64,000 nucleotides of DNA from G963663315 sp965204925 (GTDB lineage: Bacteria > Pseudomonadota > Gammaproteobacteria > Arenicellales > Poriferihabitantaceae). The notes beneath the pieces were generated by a model that worked only from the letters and a program-made list of their open reading frames with translations, was not told where the DNA came from and did not search any database. Where the stretch lies: NCBI GenBank assembly GCA_965204925.1, contig OZ242021.1, positions 1,984,001 through 2,048,000 on the forward strand. The letters run 5' to 3'. The position numbers were made by a program, and so were the translations under genes. Shown one piece after another: positions 17,423 through 26,880 of the stretch; position 1 is the first letter of the stretch, and each line of letters starts with the position of its first letter.

Positions 17423-18664
17423 ATGCAATCCGGAACTGCGGACTATCCCCTCATTATTATTGGCGCCGGCGCCGCCGGCCTGGGGGCGTCACGATATGCG
17501 TCTGCGCAGAGTATCCGGCATGTTGTATTGGAAGCCTCACACAGAATCGGCGGCCGGGGACTGACCGAGTATCTCGAAGGATCGATACCGGTTGACCTGG
17601 GCTGCCACTGGATGCACTGTGCAAGCCTCAATCCTTATGTCGGCTGGGCAAATCGTCTGGGCTTCAGCTATGAGACGCGACCGGCTGCATACGCAATGCA
17701 CTTCGACGGCAACTGGTTGCAGGCGGCGCAGCGACAGGAGTATGAATCCTTTTGCAGCGATAACGATGTTGCTCTCAGGCAGGCGTACCGCGACAAACCG
17801 CAATGTTCGGCGCTTGATACGATCACCGACACGAACAGTCCCTGGATGCCGTATTATTGTTACTGGATGTCCCTTATGCACTCGAATGATGTCGATCAGG
17901 TCGCTATCGCCGATATCATCGATTTCCGGGAAACGGACGAAGACTGGCCGGTGCAGCAGGGATATGGCGCTCTCATTGCAAGGCAGGGCGGGTCGGCTCC
18001 GGTACATCTCAATAGCGGGGCGCTATCCATTGTCTGGGGAAGCAGTCCGGTGCGGGTCGCTACCAACCGCGGAACATTGACCGCGGACCAGGTTGTCGTT
18101 ACCGTATCGACCGGCATCCTGGGCGCGTCCGCCATTGAATTTGTGCCGAAATTGCCTGTGGCCAAGGTTGAGGCTATCCATGCCCTGCCGCTCGGCAATT
18201 CCAATTATCATTTTTTCAGTTTCGATGAAGATATGTTCGGGCGCGATGTTCCGAATAACATTCATTATCATAACGGTGACGTATCCATGGCTCTGAGGAT
18301 GCGGCCGTTCGGCACGTCATGCCTGTTTGCCAGCACCGGCGGGCGCTTTGCATGGTGGCTGGAGCGCCAGGGCCCGGCTGCTTCCAAAGCCTGGTTGACG
18401 GAGGCGTTGGTGCGCATTTTCGGTTCCGGTATCCGCTCCGGCTTGCGAGAGTTCCGGGTTAGCGCCTGGGGCCATGATCCCTGGGTAAGGGGGGCTTACT
18501 CTTCAACCGCTCCCGGTTATCGCAATGTCCGCAAAACGTTGGCCGAACCGCTCGACTGCAAGCTGTTTTTCGCGGGAGAAGCGACTTCACCCGATTTTTT
18601 CAATACCGCCCATGGCGCCTGGCTGTCGGGCGAGCGGGCGGTGCGGGAGTGTCTGTCCCGTTAG
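17423..18664 (+). CDS. FAD-dependent amine oxidase (MAO/polyamine oxidase family)
   Basis: This 413-aa flavoprotein starts at ATG 17423, where the N-terminus runs directly into the Rossmann motif IIGAGAAGLGASR. EASHRIGGRG follows, and LFFAGEATSPDFFNTAHGAWLSGERA near the C-terminus binds the FAD pyrophosphate and is diagnostic of the amine-oxidase family. No signal peptide is seen, so it is cytoplasmic. It lies divergent from the Rieske gene and convergent with the aminotransferase, and probably oxidises a polyamine or other imported amine. Confidence 0.8.
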   Translation: MQSGTADYPLIIIGAGAAGLGASRYASAQSIRHVVLEASHRIGGRGLTEYLEGSIPVDLGCHWMHCASLNPYVGWANRLGFSYETRPAAYAMHFDGNWLQAAQRQEYESFCSDNDVALRQAYRDKPQCSALDTITDTNSPWMPYYCYWMSLMHSNDVDQVAIADIIDFRETDEDWPVQQGYGALIARQGGSAPVHLNSGALSIVWGSSPVRVATNRGTLTADQVVVTVSTGILGASAIEFVPKLPVAKVEAIHALPLGNSNYHFFSFDEDMFGRDVPNNIHYHNGDVSMALRMRPFGTSCLFASTGGRFAWWLERQGPAASKAWLTEALVRIFGSGIRSGLREFRVSAWGHDPWVRGAYSSTAPGYRNVRKTLAEPLDCKLFFAGEATSPDFFNTAHGAWLSGERAVRECLSR

Positions 18665-18673
18665 CGGAGCGCG

Positions 18674-20110
18674 CTATTTCCGGCTCCATATTCCCTCGTT
18701 TTCAACATCTTCCATCGCAGCGATAATGCTGCTTCGCAAGATACGCACGATCTCGTCGATTTGTGCCTTGGTGATGATCAATGGTGGTGACAGGACGAAC
18801 ATATTGATAATCGGACGAATCAGCAAGCCGGACCGCTGGCAGTATTGATCGATTCGATTGCCGATTTCATAATCTTTTGTCAATTCCCGGGCGCCGTCCC
18901 GATTGATGTTGCATTCAACGCAGGCCATCAATCCGATCCCGCGAACGTCCCTGACTATCGGGATGTCTTGCAGGGTTTTCAGGCGTGACTGGAACCAGGG
19001 GGCAGTTTCCTGCACGTGTTCGAGAATCCCTTCCCGATCGATAATTTCCATGTTTTTCAGTGCGGCAGCGCAGGCAACCGGGTGCCCCGAGTACGTGAAA
19101 CCGTTGGAAAATACGAGATTGGGCTCTGTCGACTCGATCGACTCAAGCAGCGCGTCCGAAACGAGAAACGCGCCCAACGGCACATAACCGGAAGTGATGC
19201 CCTTGGCGCAGGTGATAATATCCGGGACGATGCCGAAAACCGGCTCCGACGCAAAATAGTGGCCGAGCCTGCCGAATCCGGTCACCACTTCATCCGATAT
19301 ATAGATGACGTCATGCCGCCGGCACACCTCAAGACAGGCCGCATGGTATCCCCGCGGCGCCAGAATGACGCCGCCCGAAGCCAGAATCGGCTCGGCGATA
19401 AACGCAGCCACCCGGTTTGCCCCCAATTCCAGGATTTTTTGTTCGAGCTGGTCGGCAAGCAGTGCGCAATACTCTTTTTCATCCATACCCGCAGGCATGT
19501 TCAGCAGGTTGGGGTCGGCGATATGATGGAAGCGGTCATCCATGAAATCGAGGAAGTTTTTATCGCGCGACTTGCCCGATGCAGATGCCGACAGGTACGT
19601 GCTGCCGTGATAGGCGTTGGCGCGTGAAATAACATGTTTTTTGTCGCACCGGCCAAGGATATTGTTTCTGAACATGACAAAGCGCAATGCCGAATCAACG
19701 GCGGTAGAGCCGCCGGTTGTGTAAAAGACATGATTCAGGTCTCCCGGGGATAGTTCGGCCAGTTTCCCGGCCAGCAGCGATGCCGGTGAGGTGGTCAGGC
19801 TCCATGGGCTGACATAGGTCAGCCGCATCACCTGGTCGGCGATCGCCTGCGCCATCTCTTCGCGGCGGTGACCGATATTGACGCACCACATTCCGGCCGG
19901 CCCGTCAATCATGCGGTTACCATCCGAGTCTTTGATATAAATCCCGTCGGCGCCGGATATGACGGTACGCCGGTTCTCTCCGAGATTACTCAGGTCTTCC
20001 CAGGGGTGCAGGAACTGGTTGTCCTGCTTCTGTATCGATTCAGTGTGCGGTTGTGGCATCCGGGTTGGCGTGTGGTCGTTTTCTGTCATAAGAATTATGT
20101 CCGGTTGCAA
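18674..20110 (-). CDS. Class III (omega) aminotransferase, probably polyamine:pyruvate
   Basis: This 478-aa PLP enzyme has the class III marks NIGHRREEMAQAI, YTTGGSTAVDSALRF, YHGST, Asp273 in DEVVTGFGR and the Schiff-base Lys303 in TCAKGITSGYVPLGA. It resembles omega-amine:pyruvate aminotransferases of the SpuC/aptA group, which pass the amino group of putrescine or cadaverine to pyruvate. Beside a polyamine importer and an amine oxidase this fits polyamine catabolism; gabD at 30722 could take the later semialdehyde. Met8 is an alternative start. Confidence 0.82.
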   Translation of the reverse strand: MQPDIILMTENDHTPTRMPQPHTESIQKQDNQFLHPWEDLSNLGENRRTVISGADGIYIKDSDGNRMIDGPAGMWCVNIGHRREEMAQAIADQVMRLTYVSPWSLTTSPASLLAGKLAELSPGDLNHVFYTTGGSTAVDSALRFVMFRNNILGRCDKKHVISRANAYHGSTYLSASASGKSRDKNFLDFMDDRFHHIADPNLLNMPAGMDEKEYCALLADQLEQKILELGANRVAAFIAEPILASGGVILAPRGYHAACLEVCRRHDVIYISDEVVTGFGRLGHYFASEPVFGIVPDIITCAKGITSGYVPLGAFLVSDALLESIESTEPNLVFSNGFTYSGHPVACAAALKNMEIIDREGILEHVQETAPWFQSRLKTLQDIPIVRDVRGIGLMACVECNINRDGARELTKDYEIGNRIDQYCQRSGLLIRPIINMFVLSPPLIITKAQIDEIVRILRSSIIAAMEDVENEGIWSRK

Positions 20111-20122
20111 CGCCTGATCGGC

Positions 20123-20875
20123 TCACAGGGCGATCAGGCGCCACTCCTTGTTGACGAACCCGAACATCGGTTTGAAATTGATTTTGTAGTTCATTTTATC
20201 ACAACCATCGATCCAGTACCCCAGATACAGCCAGTCCAGGTGCATTTCCCTGACATAATCAAGTTGCTTGAGGATGGCATACGTGCCCAGACTGCGTTTT
20301 TTCAGTTCAGGCTCGAAAAAAGTGTAAACGGCGGACATGCCGTCGTCGGGCAGGTCGCAGATCGATAACCCGACCAGCCTGTATTCCAGCCAGTATTCGA
20401 GAAATACCGTTTCAACCGATGAATCGACCGCAAATTCGCGGTATCGCGCGATGTCGTTGTGGTCCATGATGTCCCCCGCATGGCGGTCGGCCTGATAGCG
20501 GCGATAGAGATCGAAATGCTCCTGCCTGAAAACGGCGGGAACCATGGTGGCGTGAATGTCGGTATTGAGTTTCCTGCATCTGGCCTGGGAACGGTTGGGG
20601 CGGTATTCACTCGCCGGTATTCGAACCGATACACAGGCGTTACAGTTCCGGCAATGGGGCTTGTAGATTGTCTTGCCGCTTCTGCGGAACCCGGCCCTTA
20701 ACAGGATGCTGAACAGCGCGTTATCGACCTCGTAGTCCGGGTCGAGCAGCACGGTGGTCGCCGTTTCCCGCTTGATGTACGGGCAAGCGTGCGGCGCCGA
20801 CAGATACAGTCTGGGCTGGTTGGTCTGGATGCTCAATTCGCCTGCTCTGCCAGCAGGATCGGGATTATTCTCCAC
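20123..20875 (-). CDS. bpt: Aspartate/glutamate leucyltransferase Bpt
   Basis: This 250-aa protein belongs to the arginyl/leucyl-tRNA protein transferase family and attaches Leu to N-terminal Asp/Glu in the bacterial N-degron pathway. YKPHCRNCNACVSVRIP is the diagnostic Cys-rich motif, together with an N-terminal CPYIKRETATTVL stretch and the GNAT-like core (YLGYWIDGCDKMNYKINFKP). It ends 12 nt from the aminotransferase start on the same strand. clpS/aat are not in the window. Confidence 0.9.
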   Translation of the reverse strand: MENNPDPAGRAGELSIQTNQPRLYLSAPHACPYIKRETATTVLLDPDYEVDNALFSILLRAGFRRSGKTIYKPHCRNCNACVSVRIPASEYRPNRSQARCRKLNTDIHATMVPAVFRQEHFDLYRRYQADRHAGDIMDHNDIARYREFAVDSSVETVFLEYWLEYRLVGLSICDLPDDGMSAVYTFFEPELKKRSLGTYAILKQLDYVREMHLDWLYLGYWIDGCDKMNYKINFKPMFGFVNKEWRLIAL

Positions 20876-21107
20876 TTTCCTGTTTTCGCTGCCGACGCAT
20901 GGATTGCCGGCAATCGGTTTGTCATGATCATTGTCGGGAAGGACATGTCGGCATCATATATCGGAATGACGGCGTTTGTAAATTATCGTATCGGGGTCAT
21001 ACAGGACAGTTCCGTATTTCGTCCGTCCTGTGCAGTGACTGAAACACCTCTTCCCGCGGGAGGCGTTGCATTTGCGTTGTTTTGAGGCCGGATTTGCGCT
21101 GAGACAG

Positions 21108-21136
21108 TTGGACAATACCGGTTCGCTCTGTAGAAT
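21108..21136 (+). promoter_or_regulatory. Promoter of tsaD
   Basis: TTGGAC (21108-21113) and TAGAAT (21131-21136) are separated by exactly 17 nt and lie about 34 nt before the tsaD start codon. The rest of the bpt-tsaD gap shows no other feature. Confidence 0.55.
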
Positions 21137-21169
21137 CGCGGTTTTCTGTTTTTGCTTCCGGCAGATGCG

Positions 21170-22234
21170 ATGCGCGTTCTTGGAATTGAGACATCCTGTG
21201 ATGATACCGGTGTGGCTATCTATGACAGTCGACAGGGGATTGTTGATCATGGACTGGCTTCGCAAATTGATTTGCATAGTCGATACGGCGGGGTTGTCCC
21301 GGAATTGGCCGCGCGGGATCACATTCGAACGCTGTTGCCGCTGATCGACGCGCTGATCAATGGTTGCCGGAACCGTAGCAGAAAAGTTGACGCGGTGGCT
21401 TATACTGCCGGTCCGGGTCTTGCCGGCGCCTTGCTGGTGGGCGCCTCTGTGGGCAGGAGTCTGGCTATGGCATGGCAGATACCTGCCGTTGGCGTCCATC
21501 ATATGGAAGGGCATTTGCTGGCTCCGATGCTGGAAGCCCCGTCTCCCGAGTTCCCGTTCCTGGCATTGCTGGTATCGGGCGGCCATACGATGCTGGTTGA
21601 TGTTGCGTCCCCCGGACGATACCGCATACTGGGCCAGTCCGTCGATGATGCGGCCGGGGAAGCCTTTGACAAGACTGCCAAACTCCTCGGTCTGGGTTAT
21701 CCGGGCGGTCCCGCTATTGCGCAAGCCGCCCGCGACGGCGACCCGAACCGCTTTGTATTCCCGCGCCCCATGACCAGGCGCCCCGGCCTTGATTTCAGCT
21801 TTAGCGGGTTGAAAACCCATGTTGCAACGGTCTGCCGGCAACAGCGCCCGGAGCGCCAGACCATAGCCGATATTGCGCTCGCCTTTGAGCTTGCGGCGGT
21901 CGATACGCTGGCGATAAAATGCGATCGGGCGTTGCGGCAAAGCGGGCGCAGACGTCTGATCGTCTCAGGCGGTGTCGGGGCGAACCGGCGCTTGCGTGAT
22001 GCGCTCAGGAAGAACGCTGTCGCTTCGGGGGCTGAGGTATTTTGTCCGCGCCCCGAATTTTGTACCGATAATGGCGCCATGATTGCCTATGCCGGCTGTT
22101 TTCGGTTATCCGCGGGTGATGGCGCTGAGGTGGACAAGCGCAGTCTGCCCGGGCCGCGCGGCGGTTACGGGTTCGACATTTATCCCCGCTGGAGCCTGGA
22201 AGACATAGACAGTCCCCCGGACACGCGCCCGTAA
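21170..22234 (+). CDS. tsaD: tRNA threonylcarbamoyladenosine biosynthesis protein TsaD
   Basis: TsaD transfers the threonylcarbamoyl group to A37 of ANN-decoding tRNAs, with TsaB and TsaE. ATG 21170 gives the canonical start MRVLGIETSCDDTG. The metal-binding HHMEGH (residues 110-115) and LVSGGHT are present, as are DDAAGEAFDK and the C-terminal FCTDNGAMIAYAG carrying the last metal ligand Asp. At 354 aa it is slightly long at the C-terminus. Confidence 0.95.
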   Translation: MRVLGIETSCDDTGVAIYDSRQGIVDHGLASQIDLHSRYGGVVPELAARDHIRTLLPLIDALINGCRNRSRKVDAVAYTAGPGLAGALLVGASVGRSLAMAWQIPAVGVHHMEGHLLAPMLEAPSPEFPFLALLVSGGHTMLVDVASPGRYRILGQSVDDAAGEAFDKTAKLLGLGYPGGPAIAQAARDGDPNRFVFPRPMTRRPGLDFSFSGLKTHVATVCRQQRPERQTIADIALAFELAAVDTLAIKCDRALRQSGRRRLIVSGGVGANRRLRDALRKNAVASGAEVFCPRPEFCTDNGAMIAYAGCFRLSAGDGAEVDKRSLPGPRGGYGFDIYPRWSLEDIDSPPDTRP

Positions 22235-22538
22235 ACCCGGTATCCCCCGAAACATGCAGCGCTGATCGACCGGCGGCCTGCGGGCGGTCGCCGGCGCCAG
22301 TCGGTCCGCGTCACGGGCGGATTACGCTTCTTTCGATCAAATAGCAGCCTTGTTCATTTGCCATCCGGCAGGAAAGGCGCTTGATCACAGCGCCTCAGCG
22401 AGCGTTGCGTTGCTGTGCAAATATGACAACCCTTCAGGAACGTATTCCACCGGACAATTCTCCGGCGTTGACAATCCCGGCGAATTTGTGCCAAATTGAC
22501 CTTTTACGACGAGATATACTGGAAATCAGGGCGTTCCC
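22235..22538. other. Intergenic gap between tsaD and binding-protein gene
   Basis: No gene or tRNA is seen in this 304-nt stretch. CCGGCG and CGCCGG (around 22270-22295) can pair but have no T-run. TTGACA at 22468-22473 could be a -35 element, but the corresponding -10 (CCAAAT) is poor. Confidence 0.3.
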
Positions 22539-23804
22539 ATGCGGCGAGTATCGAGGAGAGAAGCGCTTGCGGCCGGTATCGGTGGATGCCTTGCGGCCCC
22601 CTGGTTGCTGTCTCACGGCATGCTCCCCAAAACCGGCGGCGTGACCGATACACAGATCGTTCTGGGGATGTCGGCGGCGTTTTCCGGGCCTTCGCGAGGG
22701 CTCGGTATCGAGCTTTATCGCGGCGCCATGGCCTGTTTCAGTCATGTCAACCGCGCCGGCGGCGTCAACGGCCGAGAGATTGTCCTCAAGACTTACGACG
22801 ACGGCTATCAACCGACTCCTTCTGTCGAAAATACGGTAAGGTTGACGCTGGACGATCAGGTATTTGCACTGTTCGGCTATGTCGGCACACCAACTGTAAC
22901 GCGGGTTTTACCGCTCCTGAAGAAATTCCAGGACGAAAAGATGTTCCTCTTCTTTCCGTTCACCGGGGCGCAACCGCAGCGGCAACCGCCTTACGGGGAA
23001 TTTGCCTTCAATTTGCGTGCCTCCTATCGTCAGGAAACCAAAGGTCTGGTCGATAAATTCGTATCCATCGGGCGCCGGCGTATCGCTGTATTTTACCAGG
23101 CTGACGCCTACGGCCGCAGTGGCTGGGCGGGGGTGCGGCGCGCCCTCGCCAGGTATGGTGAACGGGTCGTCGGCGAAGCGACCTACCGGCGCGGCCAGAA
23201 ATTCACGAGCAGCATGCGCCAGCAGGTCGAGATTCTTAAAGGAACGAATCCCGATGCCGTCATCTGTATAGGCGCTTATGCAGCCTGCGCCGCTTTCCTG
23301 CGCGATGCGGTTGACCAGGGCCTGCGGGCGCCGATTGCAAACCTGTCTTTCGTCGGCAGCGAAAACCTGTTGAACCTGATTACGCAAGGGCAGCAAGACA
23401 GCCAACGCTATACCCGGCTCCTCGTCAATTCACAGGTCGTGCCGAGTTACGAGGATGCTTCCATTCCGGCCGTGCGGGAATACCGTGAATTGATGGAGCG
23501 GTACGACCCGCAGCCGCCGGTCGAATTGATCAGGGAGGACTACAATCCTTTCCCGTACAGTTTTGTCAGTCTCGAGGGTTTCCTTGACGCCAAACTGATG
23601 GTCGAAATTCTGCGCCGCCTCGGCAAGCGGCCCACCCGTAATCATCTGGAGTATGCGGTCTTCTCGATCAAGAACTTCGATCTTGGAGTCGGGGTTCCCG
23701 TCTCGTTTTCCGCCAATCGCAGGCAGGGGCAGGACCGCGTCTATTACACTGTTGCACAGAGCAACCGCTTCGTACCCCTGGACGATTGGAAAAGCAGGTT
23801 TTAA
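22539..23804 (+). CDS. Tat-exported ABC-type amino-acid/amide-binding protein
   Basis: This 421-aa type I periplasmic binding protein (HAAT/LivK group) starts with a twin-arginine signal (RRVSRREALAAG and a hydrophobic stretch). Mature-domain marks are IVLGMSAAFSGPSRGLG and NRAGGVNGREIVLKTYDD. No permease or ATPase genes accompany it. Instead a membrane sensor follows after 4 nt, suggesting it serves signalling rather than transport. The ligand is unknown. Confidence 0.72.
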   Translation: MRRVSRREALAAGIGGCLAAPWLLSHGMLPKTGGVTDTQIVLGMSAAFSGPSRGLGIELYRGAMACFSHVNRAGGVNGREIVLKTYDDGYQPTPSVENTVRLTLDDQVFALFGYVGTPTVTRVLPLLKKFQDEKMFLFFPFTGAQPQRQPPYGEFAFNLRASYRQETKGLVDKFVSIGRRRIAVFYQADAYGRSGWAGVRRALARYGERVVGEATYRRGQKFTSSMRQQVEILKGTNPDAVICIGAYAACAAFLRDAVDQGLRAPIANLSFVGSENLLNLITQGQQDSQRYTRLLVNSQVVPSYEDASIPAVREYRELMERYDPQPPVELIREDYNPFPYSFVSLEGFLDAKLMVEILRRLGKRPTRNHLEYAVFSIKNFDLGVGVPVSFSANRRQGQDRVYYTVAQSNRFVPLDDWKSRF

Positions 23805-23808
23805 CGAC

Positions 23809-24564
23809 ATGAAAATTCAAAAACTGTTCCAGAAAACCCTGTTCGGGATGTTCATGCTGTTCGGCGTGATCGGTATCTCGACCTCGGCACTGTGTATTTA
23901 CACAGTTGATACCCAGTTGTCGAAAGAGTATGAAACGAACGCGAAGGGGCTGTCGAAGACCATTGCCGATGCCAGTGTCGATATCATCCTGAACCGTGGA
24001 TTGTCGGCGTTGCAGTCGTTGATCGACCAGTTTGTCGAAATCCAGGGTATCAGCTACATTTATGTGGTCAGCGATGCCGGAGAGATTCTCGCCCATACCT
24101 TTGTGCCGGGTATTCCTGCACAGATATTGAACAGTGACCGGAACGGCGGCGTTTCGGTACAGCGCAGCTTGCCGGGTATGGGCAATTTTGTCGAGGTTAG
24201 CAGCCCGATTCTGGCCGGGATTGCCGGGCGCGTTTACATCGGTATGGATACCAGCCTGATCGCGCTGAAAATCCAGCGCGCGATCGGTCAGCAGGTCTAT
24301 CTTATCTCGGGTATATTTGTGGTTGGCGTCATTGCGGCGATCTGGCTTGTCAATCTGGCGGCAAGGCCATTGGCTTCCCTGCTTGTCTATACGGTCAGCC
24401 TGGCGCGCGGCGGAGCCGGCGCGGCGCCAGCGGAGCCGGACAACGGCATCCTCGTTCGCGATGACGAGATCGGACAGATCGCGCGCTTGCTCCAGTATAT
24501 CTCCGGAGTGGAGGATGGCCCCGAATCCGGGGCGGACGCGGATGCCTCGGGCGTGCGGAGCTGA
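23809..24564 (+). CDS. Membrane sensor with periplasmic domain and HAMP-like tail, no output domain
   Basis: The 251-aa product starts at ATG 23809, 4 nt after the binding-protein stop. A helix at about 10-32 is followed by a periplasmic sensor of about 130 residues (single-Cache-like: SYIYVVSDAGEILAHTF, VSSPILAGIAGRVYIGMD), a second helix at about 162-184, and a HAMP-like linker (AARPLASLLVYT..DDEIGQIARLLQYI). It then stops. No kinase, cyclase or chemoreceptor domain follows in any frame. It may partner with the binding protein and an unlinked output protein, or be a truncation. Confidence 0.55.
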   Translation: MKIQKLFQKTLFGMFMLFGVIGISTSALCIYTVDTQLSKEYETNAKGLSKTIADASVDIILNRGLSALQSLIDQFVEIQGISYIYVVSDAGEILAHTFVPGIPAQILNSDRNGGVSVQRSLPGMGNFVEVSSPILAGIAGRVYIGMDTSLIALKIQRAIGQQVYLISGIFVVGVIAAIWLVNLAARPLASLLVYTVSLARGGAGAAPAEPDNGILVRDDEIGQIARLLQYISGVEDGPESGADADASGVRS

Positions 24565-24612
24565 TCGATATGCGGATGCGGTGGTAGCCGGCAACGGGTA
24601 GTGAGATATTCC

Positions 24613-25965
24613 ATGACGCCTCCTCGCGCCGTGACGGTTCTGCTCTGCACCCTGTTGCAGCTTTGTTTCGGAACGGTCTATGCGTGGAGCTTCTTTCAGA
24701 CACTGCTGGTGCGGCAACTCGGCTGGGCGTTTACCGAGACCGCCATCGCCTTCAGTATAACGATATTTTCACTCGGCATGTCTGCGGCCTGGGCTGGCGC
24801 CGCCCTGCCGCGGCTTGGTCCACGAAAGCTGGCGGTCATAGGCAGCTCCATGTTTTCCAGCGGCTATCTTCTCGCCGGACTGGCTCTGCATATTGATTTT
24901 CTTCCGCTTTTTTATCTCGGCTACGGTTTTATCGGCGGCGCCGGCATCGGCCTGGGCTATGTGACTCCGGTAGCGACAGTCGCGAAATGGTATCCCGACC
25001 GCAAGGGGTTGGCGACCGGTATCGTAGTCATGGGATTCGGTTTCGGCGCCTTTTTGCTGAGTAAACTGCTGGCGCCGCTTCTAATCGTGACGACCGAGGG
25101 TGATTTGGCGCAGGTCTTTGTCTGGCTGGGCATACTGTTTGCCTTGATTCTGCTGCCGTCCAGCTATTTCCTGCGCGACCCGCCGCCGTCTGATCAGACG
25201 AAGGTCCAATCTGCCGGCGCTTCACGGGCGGACCATTCGGGGTCCGTTTCGCAATGTCTTCGCAGCCGCGAATTTGCCATCATGTGGCTGGTCTTTTTCT
25301 TCAATATCACCGCCGGGATATCCGTTATCAGTTTTCAGTCATCTCTGCTCCAGGATGTCTGGGGGCTGGCCGACCCTTCGGTCGAACCGGAAATCCTGGC
25401 GCAATACGGCGCTACCCTGATCGCCGTCAGTTCGTTGTGCAACGGTTTCGGCCGCTTGTTCTGGGGACTTTTGTCGGATCGCATCGGACGGGCCCGGGTA
25501 TTCCGTTTCCTGTTTGCCAGCCAGATGATCGTTTTCGGTATTCTCATGACGGAGAGCAATCCGTGGGTTTTCTCGGCCCTGGTCTGTTATGTGCTCCTGT
25601 GTTTCGGAGGCGGCTTTGCTACCATGCCTTCATTCGTGCTTGATGTTTTCGGTGTCCGTAAAATGTCGGTCATCTACGGGGCGGTCCTTACCGCGTGGGC
25701 GGCGGCCGGCATCTTCGGTCCCGTCTATGTCGGCCATATCAAGGATCAATACCCCGACCGCGCCGTTATTTACTGTTTCCTGATCGGTGTTCTCATACTT
25801 GCAGCCGGTTTCATTTTTTCCTGGCTGTTGAATGATGAACGGGCCCGCTTTGGCAGACCGACGATCAAGGATACGTTGAGCCAGTTCGGAATTGCGAGGC
25901 CGCGCCGCAAGATCGCTGTGGCGGCGGACGGCGAGATTATAGAGGATATTCGCAAATACGACTGA
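24613..25965 (+). CDS. OFA-type MFS transporter (oxalate/formate antiporter family)
   Basis: This is a membrane carrier of about 450 aa with 12 predicted helices. The N-terminus (QLCFGTVYAWSFFQTLL) and GYGFIGGAGIGLGYVTPVATVAKWYPDRKGLATGI are characteristic of the OFA subfamily. A polar C-terminal tail of about 45 residues follows the last helix. GTG 24601 is an alternative start. It lies 48 nt after the sensor gene and 4 nt before the hydratase gene, so it probably imports a carboxylic acid processed by that enzyme. Confidence 0.75.
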   Translation: MTPPRAVTVLLCTLLQLCFGTVYAWSFFQTLLVRQLGWAFTETAIAFSITIFSLGMSAAWAGAALPRLGPRKLAVIGSSMFSSGYLLAGLALHIDFLPLFYLGYGFIGGAGIGLGYVTPVATVAKWYPDRKGLATGIVVMGFGFGAFLLSKLLAPLLIVTTEGDLAQVFVWLGILFALILLPSSYFLRDPPPSDQTKVQSAGASRADHSGSVSQCLRSREFAIMWLVFFFNITAGISVISFQSSLLQDVWGLADPSVEPEILAQYGATLIAVSSLCNGFGRLFWGLLSDRIGRARVFRFLFASQMIVFGILMTESNPWVFSALVCYVLLCFGGGFATMPSFVLDVFGVRKMSVIYGAVLTAWAAAGIFGPVYVGHIKDQYPDRAVIYCFLIGVLILAAGFIFSWLLNDERARFGRPTIKDTLSQFGIARPRRKIAVAADGEIIEDIRKYD

Positions 25966-25969
25966 ACGA

Positions 25970-26758
25970 ATGGCTTACTCCGATATCAAATTGACCGTGG
26001 ACGACAGGAATGTGGCCTGGCTGACGCTCGACCGGGAGCAGAAGCATAACGCCATGGGTCACCGCATGATGCAGGAAATTCATGAGGCCTGCCGGGAGAT
26101 TTCCGCAAACCCTGCGATTCGCGCTGTCGTTTTGACGGGAGCCGGGGACAAAAGTTTTTCGGCGGGCGCTGATCTGGCGTGGATGAAGGATAATTTCAGG
26201 AAGAATCGGCAGGAACGCCTGCAGGAAAGCGCCCTGCTTGCGGACGCTCTGAACGCGCTCGATCGGTTGAACAAGGTGACCATTGCCCGCGTCAATGGCC
26301 AGGCTTACGCCGGCGGAGTCGGGCTGATCGCGGTATGCGATATTGCGATCAGTGTGGACAGCGCCCGTTTTTCCCTGACTGAAACACGGCTTGGTCTGAC
26401 TCCCGCCAATATATCCCCGTATCTGATTGCTCGTCTGGGCGTCAGCAATGCCCGGCGAATTCTGCTCAATGCCCACTTCTTCGGCGCCGGGGAGGGGGTG
26501 CAACTGGGTTTGATCCACAAGACGGTCAGCGCCGCAGAACTCGACGATGCCATTGATCGTGAACTGAAAAGCTGTCTGGCCTGTGCGCCGGGAGCGATAG
26601 CCTTGACCAAGGAACTGATCCGCAATGTCAGCCGGCAAACCCCGCAACAGAACCGGCAATACACGGCGAGAATGCTGGCGGATGCTTGGGAAACGGATGA
26701 GGCGCGGGCGGGGATCGGTGGCTTTTTCAACAAACAGCCGCCGCCCTGGAGCGAATAG
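25970..26758 (+). CDS. Enoyl-CoA hydratase/isomerase, methylglutaconyl-CoA hydratase-like
   Basis: This 262-aa crotonase-fold enzyme has the oxyanion-hole segments FSAGADLAWMK and NGQAYAGGVGLIAVCDIAI. FSAGADL.WM is typical of the LiuC/AtuE-type methylglutaconyl-CoA hydratases of leucine or isoprenoid breakdown, but general enoyl-CoA hydratase activity cannot be excluded. It follows the MFS gene by 4 nt and is likely co-transcribed. The other leucine-pathway genes are not in the window. Confidence 0.75.
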   Translation: MAYSDIKLTVDDRNVAWLTLDREQKHNAMGHRMMQEIHEACREISANPAIRAVVLTGAGDKSFSAGADLAWMKDNFRKNRQERLQESALLADALNALDRLNKVTIARVNGQAYAGGVGLIAVCDIAISVDSARFSLTETRLGLTPANISPYLIARLGVSNARRILLNAHFFGAGEGVQLGLIHKTVSAAELDDAIDRELKSCLACAPGAIALTKELIRNVSRQTPQQNRQYTARMLADAWETDEARAGIGGFFNKQPPPWSE

Positions 26759-26880
26759 ATCGAATCCATCTCATGCTATAATGCCTGTTGCTGTTGTCGT
26801 TCGCGAGCAGACGGAAATCATGCCCGGCAGCGCCGATCGTGGAAGTGTCTGCTACACGGACAATTTGTTTCCGTTGACTG

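Noticed and set aside
20954..21940. 329-codon minus-strand frame opposite tsaD
   Set aside because: It is antisense to an unmistakable tsaD and basic and low-complexity in composition, as expected of a shadow frame.
22468..22520. TTGACA and TATACT before the 22539 gene as a promoter
   Set aside because: The two best hexamers are far from 17 nt apart, and the correctly spaced partners are poor.
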